Source: Bolinopsis microptera (lineage: Eukaryota > Ctenophora > Tentaculata > Lobata > Bolinopsidae). Taken from it: a DNA stretch of 64,000 nt. Under the pieces are notes generated by a model. That model saw only the letters and a program-made list of their open reading frames with translations. It had not been told where the DNA came from and made no database searches. A program made the position numbers and the translations under genes. Below are positions 1 to 11,032 of the stretch, in pieces. Location of the stretch: assembly GCF_026151205.1 (NCBI RefSeq), contig NC_087076.1, positions 22,130,828 to 22,194,827 of the forward strand, in the 5' to 3' direction. Position 1 is the stretch's first letter. Every line of letters begins with the position of its first letter.

Positions 1-648
1 CTCTGCTCAGACCGCAAATACTTCTTCTTGGAATAGTTGTAATGTCTTCTGTTGCCGCGGACGAGGCGTTCATTGCCGACTTCCTGGCCGTTTATATGAA
101 CGAAAGTTATCAGAAAACTGCCGAAGTTACAGGGACGATTTTAATGGTTTGCGGGGTGTTCGACTCAATTGCTACCATACTATTTGGCTACTTGACAGAT
201 AGGGGACTGTCTCGAGCGTTAACTCTAGTTTTAGGATTCATTTTCCTTATCATTGGAACACTTCTGATAGACATCTCATTATTTGGAGCAGTATGGCCGA
301 GTTATGTGTACCCAGGGATTATGTTTGGATTTGCTGACTAGCTGAGGTATAGGGAGTTCTATGATTCACATTTGTATCTTGCCCCTTTTGGTATTTCACG
401 ATAGTCAGCCTGATCAGGAACGCTCAACTGAAGCAATGACTGGGATTTACAATGGGGGGTTCTTTATCGGAGCTTTTATTGGGCCTCTGGTGGGATCTGC
501 AATTGTGGACTTACTTTCTTTTCCAAAAGCTTTCATTATCTTTGCATTTATAATGTTTGTTGTATTTGCTATCATCGGAGTTGCTCATCTGAAAATGAAA
601 CATTTATTGAACATAAATGAAAAGTTTATCGAACCGCACTTTGATTAG
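1..648 (+). pseudogene. MFS transporter C-terminal part (SLC18B1-like), interrupted
   Basis: The frame is open from the window edge to an in-frame TAG at 339-341 and encodes about three hydrophobic helices with an MFS-like loop (GYLTDRG, a variant of the inter-helix loop). After the stop, similarity resumes in another frame (361-648) with GIYNGGFFIGAFIGPLVG, the glycine-rich helix typical of MFS/SLC18 carriers, and a final hydrophobic segment. Members of this superfamily move small solutes across membranes; SLC18B1 relatives act on vesicles. The start lies left of the window. No intron is visible across the break, so it may be a retrocopy or decayed gene, or a sequencing error may have created the stop. 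MFS membership is fairly clear; the subfamily is inferred. Confidence 0.6.
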
Positions 649-1165
649 AGACTCGTCTTAAGGGCTATTTTGATGGACATATTGCTTCATTGGTTCCGTC
701 CAAAAAGTCAAATCGAGAAATAATGCCAATAAGGTTTAAAATTCAACACACATAATGCAGTCAACATTCAGTGATGCTCAGCAAGTTCTCCGGTTGGGTA
801 TTTTCAACCTTGTGACAATGGAGATACGTGGAGTAGAGAAGGACCGATGACGATGACGAAGAGATAAGAAGAGACAACGAGATAAGAAGAGATAAGGAGA
901 AATAGACGTAGCTGAGGGATGCACGATAGGAAGGGAGATCTGAGATTATATATATGTGGAAATTGATCGAAGTGTTTACTCTTTTTTAACCTTTTTAACC
1001 TTTTTATCCTTTTCACTATTGTGCATTTATATTTATATTTACAATTTTATTACGCATCCAACATATTGCGTTTTAAGTCTTTCTAAAAGCGAATCATTTC
1101 CTCAAAGTGAATTATTATTTCATCAATAGAGCCTGGTTTATACCCTTGAGTTGGATTAAGCAGAG
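649..1165. other. No gene seen; AT-rich with purine-rich low complexity
   Basis: Nothing codes convincingly here. About 840-905 is a degenerate GAGATAAGAAGAGA-type purine run. Confidence 0.5.
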
Positions 1166-1285
1166 ATGACTATTAGTAGTAGTACTATTGATGCTGAGAA
1201 GAACGAGCAAGCTGTGCCTGTAGCAATCGCTGGAGCTGGTGAGGAGTCGGAAAAAATAAAAGCAGAACGCAGTTCATTGATGTAA
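1166..1285 (+). CDS. Small 39-codon ORF, possible exon
   Basis: A short ORF (MTISSSTIDAEKNEQ start) ends at a TAA and follows an acceptor-like pyrimidine/AG sequence. It is hydrophilic, with no domain. It could be a first or last exon of the adjacent MFS-type gene, since carriers often have such polar tails, but nothing proves it is expressed. Confidence 0.2.
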   Translation: MTISSSTIDAEKNEQAVPVAIAGAGEESEKIKAERSSLM

Positions 1286-1489
1286 AAATGTTAATAACTG
1301 CCATCCCATATATAATAGTATAATATTCAGAACTCAGATATGTAATGATTTTCAAGTCGACTATTGTGCACTCTTTCTTTATCTTAGTTAGTTAGTTGCA
1401 AGTATAATAGTAATTAGTAACGTACAGAGGTGTCAAAACGCCAAATTATTTACTGTAAACATACCAAATTAAGGGTGTGTAAACATTTT

Positions 1490-1529
1490 GAATATGTCCT
1501 ACTCGGACTCCTGCCGGTAGGACATATTC
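1490..1529. repeat. Perfect 13-bp-stem hairpin
   Basis: GAATATGTCCTAC at 1490-1502 pairs with GTAGGACATATTC at 1517-1529 around a 14-nt loop. It is one of several isolated perfect hairpins in the window. Confidence 0.75.
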
Positions 1530-2016
1530 GAATTTCATTTTCAGCTTCCCGCGACCCAAATTTCACTGTTTTTACTGAATTTTTCTTGAATGACCATCTT
1601 ACTAGGTAATTGGGGATGGCACGATTGAGGTACTCAAAGTTTTATTCCCAAAGAAAGCTTTCAAAATCATCAAAATAGTACTTTCAGTTACAGTTTACCA
1701 TTTACACTCGCTATAAGTTCATGAAGTTGGTGATGGACATTGTTCTCCATCTTTCCCTCAATTTCCGATGACCTATTCTTCGCATTGCTCCATTCCATAA
1801 TAGCTAAAAGTAAATAGCAAATCAAGAAACCTTCGGGATTATAGTAGCACTAGCAGCACTTGGGCGGAGTCCAAGTTTTCCGCGGAACCGAGTTTTTTTG
1901 CAAGAGAGTCTGCCTTTTCATAAACACCACCATGCAGGGGCTTATAAAATGATTAAACCCGGGCGACGCGAAGCAGCAATACGCGCCTCCGCTCAGTTAG
2001 GGGAATTGTTAATAAC
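1530..2016. other. No gene seen
   Basis: Non-coding by inspection. From about 1850 the base composition turns GC-richer and runs into the hairpin cluster. Confidence 0.5.
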
Positions 2017-2154
2017 ATAAACCCGCCACGCAAAGGGTTTATATAACAGATCATCCCGCGCTAGCGGGATGATCTGATAAACACATACGAGTGCGCGCAG
2101 CGCACGAGTTTTGTGTTAATATGTAATCCCGAAGCTCCAGCTGAGGGATTACAT
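2017..2154. repeat. Cluster of four consecutive hairpins
   Basis: ATAAACCC/GGGTTTAT (2017-2042) is followed by a 13-bp perfect stem CAGATCATCCCGC with loop GCTA (2047-2076). Next comes AACACA..GTGCGC/GCGCAC..TGTGTT (2080-2117), then ATGTAATCCC/GGGATTACAT (2121-2154). The stems are back to back with spacers of only 3-5 nt. They could be a double-hairpin-type mobile element, a Helitron-like end, or a folded RNA. No protein reading explains the pairing. Confidence 0.7.
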
Positions 2155-2219
2155 TTATTTAGCCCTGAGCGTGAAGTGTTTATGGATTATAATTATCTCC
2201 GGCGATTTCGACAAGGGAT

Positions 2220-2516
2220 TTATACTTTAGAAGAGAGTGATAAAATAGTTTTTATTTCGTTTAAAGCGGTAAAGACAGAATACATAGTCTTCATCTTCAA
2301 GTCAAATCCAACAGAAACAGGAAAGCACTCTAAAATGTAGTTGAGTCGTTGAACAGGAATTTGGTCAAAGTCATTGAAGTCACGAGCAAATCTGGATGAC
2401 TGAAGCCAAGAATTAAATTTGTTTAGAGCCCAGTTGTTGACTCTAACTGTACTGTCCGGAACACGATTGGAAAGCAGTTCATCAATCTGAATGTCAAACC
2501 GATCTGTATCGAACAA
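2220..2516 (-). pseudogene. Fragment resembling the N-terminal domain of DUF3504/Crypton-type tyrosine recombinases
   Basis: The 98-aa minus-strand reading contains the pattern WALNKFNSWLQ followed about 20 residues later by a leucine-rich helix ending LNYILECF. This resembles the N-terminal SAM-like domain of DUF3504/KIAA1958/ZMYM-associated tyrosine recombinases, in which a region of NT..STKWAV..F..W type precedes a helix of L..L..F type. No catalytic R..H..R..Y region is present, so this is at most a fragment of a Crypton-like element or of a gene derived from one. The assignment rests on pattern only. Confidence 0.4.
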
Positions 2517-2662
2517 TATTATTTTTAGGGCACGGACAAGGGTAGCTGGCTAGTCGCCAACTTCTCACGCCACGCGTTGGAGAAATTCCAAGAATTAGCT
2601 GCTTTGGCAACGTTCCCAGGAATTTGCGTGTAAAAGAAGTGGACGGTTACGATGTTTCATAT

Positions 2663-2746
2663 CACGTGGTGCGCTTTCGTGTCACGTGGTATAGACTCGG
2701 CGTATGCTATTGGTGGCACGTGGTACGCATGTGACGCGCCCACGTG
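2663..2746. promoter_or_regulatory. Cluster of four CACGTG E-boxes
   Basis: CACGTG occurs at 2663, 2683, 2717 and 2741. Four copies in 84 bp of AT-rich DNA is far above expectation. bHLH or bHLH-Zip factors bind this palindrome. No promoter or gene start is identifiable nearby, so function is inference. Confidence 0.35.
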
Positions 2747-3423
2747 ATCGCGCGTCTAACTGTTCTACTATTATCGAGTTCTAATCAGCAGTATCATTGA
2801 TTATTGTAAGTCGGAGAATTGAATGTATGAATGTAATGATAAACATCAGTTACGACTAAAAAGCGGGCCGGTTTTATACAAATTTCCGGGGCGGGATGAT
2901 ATCACCTTGAGATGTTTATCTAACAGCGGGCCGAGCTGAGTGATAATATGATCCCGCGTCGAAATCCCGGAGATATTTATATAGTAATAACTTATTAAAG
3001 TTTAATTGTGTTATTCTGGTCCGTAAACGCTAACCTTGGCTATGTTTATCACAGTGATGTTATCGTTTTAGTTTTAACTTTGTAGATGCAATTGTGGGGA
3101 TGATAACTCATATCAGCTACAGAGCATTAAATCTTTGTTGCCTCGTTGACGACGCGATATTATTCATCTATCATCATTTTTATACTGCAGTTTTTAATTA
3201 TGTCACTTCACTGGAGCGATAAATTCTCCGATCTTGAAATTTGTTTCATTATAGTGATCTTAATCTACGTTCTTTGTAACGATCGTGTTTGTGATCAAAT
3301 GACTTCACATCGTGTGAAACTATTATAATTGTAATAAAAACTAAAATATTTCATTCCCTATTCCGCTAGATTCATTGATGGCAATTTCGCATTACATCAT
3401 TTCCTTCATGAGCCTTTGTTACG
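2747..3423. other. No gene seen
   Basis: AT-rich, with GC-rich islets near 2860-2960 (GCGGGCCG, GCGGGATGAT) that echo the hairpin motifs at 2.0-2.1 kb. A 60-aa ORF at 3146-3328 has no recognisable features. Confidence 0.4.
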
Positions 3424-5922
3424 TTTTTTTTTTTTTTTTTTTTTAATTTTTATTTTTATTTTTTAATGAGGAACCTGCCAAACCCCAGGACACCAGGAGG
3501 ATACCACCGGCAAAGCGGCTAATAGTACCCTCCGGTCTGTGTTGTACCGAAGAAGCTGAGTTAATCGATCATGACTCGGCTTACCAGCCAAGAGGGAAAA
3601 TCTGAGCGGCACCAAGGGTTCAGAGAGTGTCATTTCAGCTTCTCCGGTGCTGGATGCCCTGGGGTTTCACATGCGCCGTAGCAAAATAAATATAAAAACA
3701 CACGCACACAATTTTTTTTTATTCTTTTAGATAAAACGTCGAATAAAGTCGGTGGATATAGAGTACCTAATAAATTGCACATAAGATGGAGAGAAAAAGG
3801 AGAGATACTACTGGTTTTAAATGTGACTCTATATCAATACTAGTAGTGGAGATAACTCCACTGGCTACAACTTGTGAAATAAAGGGTAAAGGTAAGGCAC
3901 GGCTGTAATTTCGAGAAAATAATTAGACAAGAGTGTATAGTGTATCCAGAACTTTGGGTATAAAATGGTCATCAAGGTATAACGTCTTTAAGGCACCGTA
4001 TAATATCCGGTTTTTCACCTAATAAGAAAAGCTTAAGATGTTTAAGATATCGCTCCCAGAATAGGGGTTCCTTGTTCTGGAAACTCCTTCCAATAAACCA
4101 ACAGCAAACCGAATTTATGAAGTTAACACTTTTATCTCTGTGATTTAAGCAAATCAAATAGTGGCGATATGGGTCGTCATAATTTGCGTCAATATTCGAT
4201 CTAATAAACAGATTTACTCCCTGTAGGAAAGAGCTTGTGGCTGGACAGTCAATAAATATGTGAGAGATAGTTTCGAGGTTGTGATTACATAACGAGCAAT
4301 TTGGACTATCTTTTTCAATCTTCATTTTATATCTCATGTACCGACAAGTACTAATCCGGTGAAGGAGCTTATAATGGTACTGAATAAGTTTGAAGTTATT
4401 TGAGAAAGAAGTAAAAATATCCGTAAAAATACTAATCCAATCAATATCCGTTAAGGAGAGGTTAGCACTCCAGTTCCTCATTGGAGGAAGGGTGCTGGGA
4501 TCTAGACGCTTAGACATGGTATCTCTAATGTTTCTACCTTTGATAGTGAGAGGAGTATCTCTAGAGTTGGGGGTATTCCTACCTCCCCAAAAGCGAAGTG
4601 AAAGTTGGGTATCGATAAATGTAATGTTACTTGTAAACGTATCGGTATTATTAAATCGACGTATTCCCAATTTTATACTCGCATATTGAGTCGAAGAGAT
4701 TATACTACTTGTTTGGCCCCACTTTCTCAGAAATTGCTGAAAACTTAAGAGGTTACCTTCCTCTGAAACGAAATCAGAAAGATAGATGATATTTCTATCA
4801 ATAAGAATATCGTTCCAGAGCTTGGAGCCAATGTCCGTTATTACGTCGCTTCCCCAGACACAGTGGTTGACTGTACTCTTACTTGACTGTGAAGAAATAG
4901 ACTTCCAAAGCTTATAATGGCGAAGTAGGTTAAAGGTAAAGCCAGTATTATTTAATGTGAGACAGTTTTCTATACACACAGTTGGTATATTTGGGTGTAA
5001 AAGCTGATTGATGATAATATTTTTCCAGGCATGTTGGACATTAGGATCGATAACTTTTCCTATAAGTGACACTTTTAAACCTATAATAAAATCGTTAGTA
5101 TAGAAGAGACCTAGACCCCCACATTCACGAGGAGAAGTAACAATATCACGTTTCAACTTATCCCTCTTACAACCCCACAAGAAGTGAAAAATCATAGTGT
5201 CTATTTTACTGATGGTGTTAGTATCAGGAGTTTCTAGTGGTATGATAAGGTAAGTGAACTGGGAAAGAATAAGAGATTTAATAATTGTACACTTTCCTAT
5301 CAGAGTTAAGTCTCTCTTACTCCAGGTGTTGATAGCGGAGCTGGCGTTACTAAGTTTACTGTGGTAGTTCATTTTGCAGAGATCAGCTCCACTAGACATG
5401 TTGTCGAACTTGACTCCTAATGCTGTAAACTCGTTAGCTACCATGTCTTCCCCGTATGTACTGGTAAGGTAATTTCGAAGACTAGTGTTGTCTCTGGTAG
5501 CTCCTAAAGGTATGCACTTAGTTTTACTGATGTTGGGCTTACAGCCTGAGTGCTGACCGAACAGGTTGAGCTCTAGGATAACTGCATCTACGCAAGGCCT
5601 GGGAGGGATCCAGGTACAGATCCGTGTCATCAGCAAACAGACTCATGAGTATGTCGATACCATTAATGCTGAGGCCTTTAATATAAGGGTTATACTGTAG
5701 CTTATTGCTAAGTACCTGGGACACTAGGAGGAAAAGAATTGGGGAAAGGGGGCTCCCCTGATGGACGCCACGAAGTATGTGAACAGGGCTGCTAAGGTGT
5801 CCGTTAACGTTAGCGTAACTCATACCAGCGTGAAATGCCACTCTCACCAAGTTGATTAAATAATTTCCAAACCCCATCATGGTTCGGATTTGAAATAGGA
5901 TTAAAGTATCAAGGTATAATTC
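3424..5922 (-). mobile_element. 5'-truncated Tx1/L1-like non-LTR retrotransposon
   Basis: On the minus strand this runs from RT palm sequence through a C-terminal domain and a 3' UTR to a 21-nt poly(A) (T-run at 3424-3444). The poly(A) tail and the RT style (a FLWG-like motif after the palm, then a zf-RVT C-terminus) fit the L1/Tx1 group. The octamer TTTGTTAC lies just outside both ends (about 3416 and 5927) and could be a target-site duplication, though it is short. Endonuclease and RT fingers are missing, as expected of 5' truncation during target-primed reverse transcription. Confidence 0.75.
3972..5880 (-). pseudogene. LINE reverse transcriptase fragment with one frameshift
   Basis: Two overlapping minus-strand readings (5880-5539 and 5636-3972) form one RT-derived protein. 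The first holds a GVHQGSPLSPILF motif and FADD, the catalytic box usually YADD. The second continues with the thumb/connection, a FLWGCKRDK motif and a CSLCN...H...C zinc-ribbon-like zf-RVT end. The frame changes near 5600, directly after the FADD box, so the copy is inactive. It begins inside the RT domain. The long open second frame (554 aa) suggests fairly recent decay. Confidence 0.75.
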
Positions 5923-6346
5923 GGTTTGTTACAAAAATACGATTTAGAATTGGCAGATACTGCTGCCACTGGCCCAAATGTCTGGCCCAAATTTCTAATT
6001 TCGCACTTTCTACGACTAAAATGTTTGTACGGAAATTTGAACTAAAAATGATAATATGCGAGATAATATTCAAAAATTATGTATTGCGTAGTAAATGTTA
6101 TTATGAAACGGAAGAGAGATGTTAATGTAACACTGAAAGACCTATTACTCTTATCTTAGAGGAGGAAGACTTACCGTGCTCATCTAGCACACCTCTCATG
6201 CCCCGGAGCGAGGAAGGTGAGCAATATTTAATTTCTTAAATCTTACTTTCTTTTTGTCTTTAAGCTGAAGATTAGATGTTTATTTATAAGATGTTAATAT
6301 AAAAGCCGTTAAGGACGAGAGTTTGATTTTCCCAATACCTTAAGTC
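5923..6346. other. No gene seen
   Basis: AT-rich flank between the LINE and the repeat-containing ORF; no feature recognised. Confidence 0.5.
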
Positions 6347-7202
6347 ATGTCACTGTTGAAGGAACATTTTGTACCAAAAATCGTAGAAGAGTCTTTCGAG
6401 AATTTTAGTCATTGTGAAAGACGTAGACTGGGTCTTCAATCTTATTTAAATAATAAAATAATCCCGCAGCTCCAGCGACCCCTCCTCCCGCAGCGCCAGC
6501 AACCCCTCCTACCGCAGCTCCAGCAACCCCTCCTCCCGCAGCTCCAGCAACCCTTCCTCCCGCAGCTCCAGCAACCCTTCCTCCCGCAGCTCCAGCAACC
6601 CTTCCTCCCGCAGCTCCAGCGACCCCTCCTCCAGCAGCTCCAGCGACCCCTCCTCCAGCAGCTCCAGCAACCCTTCCTCCCGCCAGCAACCCCTTCCTCC
6701 CGCAGCTCCAGCAACCCTTCCTCCCGCAGCTCCAGCAACCCTTCCTCCCGCAGCTCCAGCAACCCTTCCTCCCGCAGCTCCAGCAACCCCTCCTCCCGCA
6801 GCTCCAGCGACCCCTCCTCCAGCAGCTCCAGCGACCCCTCCTCCCGCAGCCCCAAATACACCACCTCCTCCAGCAGCTCGTCGGACACGAGTGAGGAACA
6901 TCAGCATTGACGGAGCTTTGGTTGAATACAGGACAGTACTCAACTTGACCATCAACGGGAAATCTCTTTCAACAGTCCTAGAAGAAAGAGGCATCTGTCG
7001 ATCGCACTTCTACAGAAAAAGGTGCATTGCAGAAGCAGCACTCGTGGACAGACAATCCCTTGAGAGCTCGTTCCTGCAGCTACGTAAAGTAACGCTCCAA
7101 ACCGTATACCCAGCGGCAAAAGATATCTGCAACAGAAAACATAGAGACCTGACACGCCTTTATGCTCAAGGAAACGCCCTGAAGCCTAAAACTCGTTATT
7201 AA
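6347..7202 (+). CDS. Repeat-rich ORF followed by a CCDC106-like domain (frame broken)
   Basis: A Met-initiated frame (6347) enters a 24-bp minisatellite read as QLQQPFLP repeats. A deletion at about 6685 then shifts register. Downstream, the frame ending at 7202 encodes about 100 aa with a pattern of LxxYxxVLxLTINGKSLxxVxxxxGIxRSxFYRKRxIAEAALVD type. It recalls the domain of fish and cnidarian CCDC106-like proteins, where a charged helix leads to ..YRxRxIAE..; these seem to be mobile-element-associated DNA-binding proteins. In frame with this tail the repeat reads as Ala/Pro-rich. Which repeat frame is used cannot be decided. Function unknown. Confidence 0.4.
6465..6850 (+). repeat. 24-bp coding-compatible minisatellite
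   Basis: About 16 units of the type CAGCTCCAGCAACCCTTCCT plus CCCG; variants differ by C/T and A/G changes and one unit carries a 9-bp deletion near 6685. It is open in several frames on both strands, which produces many spurious ORFs. Confidence 0.85.
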
Positions 7203-7442
7203 GATATATGTTTTATTCTATATTGTAAACCAGTTATTTCAGTATCAATTTATCATCGTTATATTGTAAACCAGTTATTTCATTATCAATTTAACATCAA
7301 TTTAAATTTCCGACTTTTAACCAGCAGTCCAAAGTATCCAAAGGTAATTTCAAAAATCTGTGTGTGTAATGATCCTACCCTTTTTAACTGCGGCAATGAA
7401 ATCCCGGCCGTATATTACATATTCTAAACATTTTGTTGCATT
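7203..7442. other. No gene seen; short direct repeat
   Basis: TATATTGTAAACCAGTTATT occurs twice (about 7220 and 7260). Otherwise AT-rich non-coding sequence. Confidence 0.5.
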
Positions 7443-7858
7443 AATGTAGTCTTAAACGAGTTTGTTGTCTTAATGTTGTTTTAAAGAATTTGTTGTTTTA
7501 ATGTTGCCTTAAATGAGTTTGTTGTCTTAATGTTGTCTTAATGTTGTCTTAATGTTGTCTTAATGTTGTCTTAATGTTGTCTTAATGTTGTCTTAATATT
7601 TTATCATATTTTGTTGTCTTATCGGTGTTCGTTGTCTTATTGTTGTCTTATTGTTGTCTTATTGTTGCATTAATGTTGTCTTAATGTTGTCTTAATGTTT
7701 GCTTTAATGTTGCCTCAATGTTGCCTTAATGTTGTCTTATCGTTTGTTGTCTTATTGGCGTTTGTTGCGTTAACGTTGTCTTATTGTTGTCTTAATGTTG
7801 TCTTAATGTTGTCTTATTGTTGTCTTATTGTTGTCTTAATGTTGTCTTAATGTCCCAT
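7443..7858 (+). repeat. 11-bp minisatellite (TTGTCTTAATG)n
   Basis: Tandem TTGTCTTAATG units with variants (TTGTCTTATTG, TTGCCTTAATG) run right up to the Gag-like reading frame. The array may be part of the 5' leader of the retroelement, or an unrelated satellite at its truncated edge. Confidence 0.85.
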
Positions 7859-7867
7859 CGGTGTTCG

Positions 7868-8962
7868 TTCAAGTTGCCATTAAGAGAGGAATTAGAAGAA
7901 GTAAAGAAGGTAAATGAGAAAATAAGGAAAGAACGCGAGGAACTAAGGACAGAATGCGTGGAGACTGAAGCAGCAAACGAGGAGTTACGGACGCAATATG
8001 AGGCGTTGAGACAGCACGGGGCACAGCTAAGGAGGGATGGATTTACAGAAGGTAAATTAGAAGCCATGGAAGAGAATGAGAGAAAGATGAGAGTAAGAGA
8101 AGAGAATAGAGCAGCGGCGGGTAAGAATTACCCCTTGATGAAACCACGAATGTTTGAGCTGGGGAGAGACAGTTTTAGAACCTTCGTGAGCGGGTTTAGA
8201 ATATTTGCTCATGCTGCCAACATTAAGGAGGAGGACTTGGTAGATATGATCATGACTTACTTGGATCCAAAGGCCCAAAGGAGAGTGGGGACTCTAAGGT
8301 TGTCCCAAGAAGAAAAGAGGGATGTTGAAGCGAGTTTTGAGAGGATAACCGAGGTGCTGAGCGAGGTTCATCCGAAGGCGGAGTGCAGGAGGAGACTTTA
8401 TGAGATGAAGCAAAAGGTGGAGGAAACCATTTCGGACTTTGCAGCTAGGGTCACTGAGATGGTAGAGGCTGCCTAGGCACCGGAGGAAGAGGCAATTAAG
8501 AAGACCATCCGGCTGGATGTATTTACCGCAGGAGTATTGAAGGATGAAATCGGAATAGAATTAATTAAGTCTAAAGTGCAGGATTTTGAGGCAGCGTTAA
8601 AGAGGGCGGTTAAATTTGACGGGATTCTAGCAAGTCGTAATCCTAAACCAGTAAGGAATGATGAGGAGCTGTTGTTCCAAATTGGGGAGAATGTAGAAGT
8701 AGATGAGGGGGTCGTGAACCGTCTGATGGATAAAAGCAGGATGAGAGGGGAAGTAGGCGCGTGTTACACCTGTGGACAGCATGGACATATTGCTAGGGAA
8801 TGTAGAAAGCCCATTCTTTGTTATGCGTGTGAGAGACCGGGACATATTGGAAGAGATTGCCCACAAAGACAGGGCGGCCGAGGAGGTTTTCAAAGAGGGA
8901 GAGGGACGAGGTTGACAGGGTTTAATATTTTTGAAGGGAAGAGGGGTAAGTTTCATTTTTGA
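7868..8962 (+). pseudogene. Gag-like protein with coiled coil and two CCHC zinc knuckles, one internal stop
   Basis: The reading frame begins inside or just after the minisatellite; the true start is unclear. A highly charged coiled coil (about 60 residues of EEL/KER heptads) leads into a capsid-like region (MFELGRDSFRTFVSGF, then a YLDPKAQRRVGTL helix). Near the end are two CX2CX4HX4C knuckles: CYTCGQHGHIARECR (about 8762-8803) and CYACERPGHIGRDC (about 8819-8860). Next comes a Gly/Arg-rich tail. Such knuckles package RNA in retroelement Gags. A TAG at 8474-8476 interrupts the frame with no shift; it is either a mutation or a leaky stop. No pol follows. Confidence 0.75.
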
Positions 8963-9237
8963 AAAGGAAGAGAGGGGAAAGGTTGACAGGGTATTTGATT
9001 AATATATATAATTTAGATTAAAGTAGCGTTTAAATTGACCGTTCAAGTCATTTCAGGTGTAGTTATTGCTTAGTTATTACGGGTGAGTATGAAGAGTGGA
9101 GAGTCAGGTTGGAAAAGAAGAACATCCGAGAAGAAGAACATCCGAGAATATGAGAGCAAAGCAGAGGGTTTGGTGGTGGTAGAACGAAAGTGTGTCACAG
9201 AAGAAAGCTTTTTTGAGTAAAAACGAACGATAAAACG
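8963..9237. other. Spacer between gag and first glycoprotein ORF
   Basis: Purine-rich non-coding sequence with a tandem duplication of AAGAAGAACATCCGAG near 9116-9147. Splice signals for a subgenomic env mRNA could lie here but I cannot assign them. Confidence 0.4.
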
Positions 9238-10604
9238 ATGAGTTATGCGAGATTGACAAAGGAGACAGCTGATAAGGTGATAAGTCTACAAGGATGCATT
9301 GATGATAAAGGAGAAGTGGTCAAAAATGAGGGTAAGAGATTTTACAATTGTAAATGGGGATGGATGGAAAAGATAACCACGGTGGAAGTTAGTTGTAAAC
9401 ATGTTAAAGGGTCAGTGTATGTGAAGCACGGCCATGAAGCGAGAACAGATTTAACAAGTTTTAGAGGGTGTCAATATAATCAGGGTATTGCAAGACTGGG
9501 GATGAAATGTACTTAAGATGGGAAGTGAGACCGGAAGTGAGAGAAAGTTTCGAGGAAGTGGGAAGTTATGATGCAGTTCAAATTAATGGGCATTTATCAA
9601 TCGAGGAGTTGGGGTTGGTAATTGAGGTGAAGGGAGGAGTGAATGTCACAAAATGGGTAGATCGAGAATTTAGGGTAACTAAGGAAAGTAGGAAGGATCA
9701 CGTAGTTAAGGCAGTGAATTCAAATGAAGAATCAATAAACGCACTAAGAGATGAATTAAATAGCAGATTTGAATACCTGGTGGAACTGATCAAATCACCT
9801 AAAGCACAGGCAATATATTTATGCAAAGTCTGGAATAGGTTAAGAATGATTGAAAAAATGACGGCTATGATAGATCCTACGACGTATATTAGAGAAAAGA
9901 CGGGCAATAATTTATTGGTAGGACGGAGAGCAGGGGACTATGTGGTAGCTTACCCATGCGTAGAGGTAACTAAGTTAAAATGGATTAAACAGACGGGAGG
10001 GAAATGCTATGACGGTTTACCAGTAAAATTCGAGGTTAATGGATCGGAAACGGAACATAAGGGATTCCTTTTACCAAGGCATAATAAAGTTGAAGTCAGG
10101 GGAATAGAGGTAAACTGTCACAAAAAGCAGTCAATAATAACGGAAGTAAAAGGAAAGTTAGAATGGCACTCAGCACAATCTGAGGATACACACAAGGTTA
10201 ATGTGAGTAACGTGATAGACCTGACTAGTCAAATGGAAGAAGGAATAGGGGTGATAGATTTTATGCAAGCAGATTGGGTGTATAATGCGGAAGACTTAAG
10301 AGATACTGAGATTGACAGGCTAGTAATGGAGGAAAATTCGTTAAATCATGACAGCAAAATAGAGGGATCAGAAGGTGGGGAGGTTAGTTCACTTTGGGAG
10401 TTCCTGGGAATATTCAATGGGAAGATATCAACAATGATTAATGCGGCAATAATGTGGATCGAGAGAGTGGCAATAGTGATATTATTATGGAAGGTTTTTA
10501 AGAGCTCTTGTAGTTGTTTGAGGAGGAGGAGAGTAAGACGAGGAGGGGCCCCGAGTTACGCTAGCGTGAGAAATAAGGAGAGGGTGAGAGAAAGAGAAGT
10601 GTGA
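9238..10604 (+). pseudogene. Envelope-like glycoprotein with C-terminal membrane anchor, one frame change
   Basis: Two overlapping frames (9238-9516 and 9507-10604) give a cysteine-containing ectodomain. Near residue 165 of the second frame a CxxxxxLxW...KCYDGLPVKFEV...LPRHN...VxC pattern is seen. It resembles glycoproteins of chuvirus-like (Jingchuvirales) type that have been captured by LTR elements in invertebrates; this is a pattern resemblance, not a proven relationship. A hydrophobic anchor (MWIERVAIVILLWKVF) is followed by cysteines and an Arg-rich cytoplasmic tail. No convincing signal peptide is visible at the first Met. The change of frame near 9510 probably inactivates it. It follows gag directly where pol is expected. 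Confidence 0.5.
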
Positions 10605-10644
10605 TTTGAAGGAGAACAATTGAAATAAGGCACTAGTGCAAGAG

Positions 10645-10836
<192 letters not shown>

Positions 10837-11032
10837 AAGAGGAGAGAAAGATAAGATACACAGGGAGGAAGTAATGTGAAGAAGGTAAAATTAGTAATAG
10901 TATGCGCATACTATAAGAATTAAAGAGGGAAAGGGAAAAGTGACAAGTTGATATTTGAATTTTCAATAAATGAATTGCTGTGAATGAATAACGAATGTAA
11001 AATGGTTAAACATAATAACGACTTTTATCAGG

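Noticed and set aside
2017-2154. Definite Helitron 3' end
   Set aside because: The hairpins fit in style, but no CTRR terminus 10-12 nt after a stem and no Rep/helicase reading was found, so it is kept only as an alternative.
3446-3700. SINE next to the poly-T run
   Set aside because: No tRNA-like A and B boxes seen; the segment is more simply the 3' UTR of the adjoining minus-strand LINE.
6405-6994. Overlapping minus-strand AGAA/LLELREEG ORFs
   Set aside because: Shadows of the 24-bp minisatellite; no coding signal outside it.
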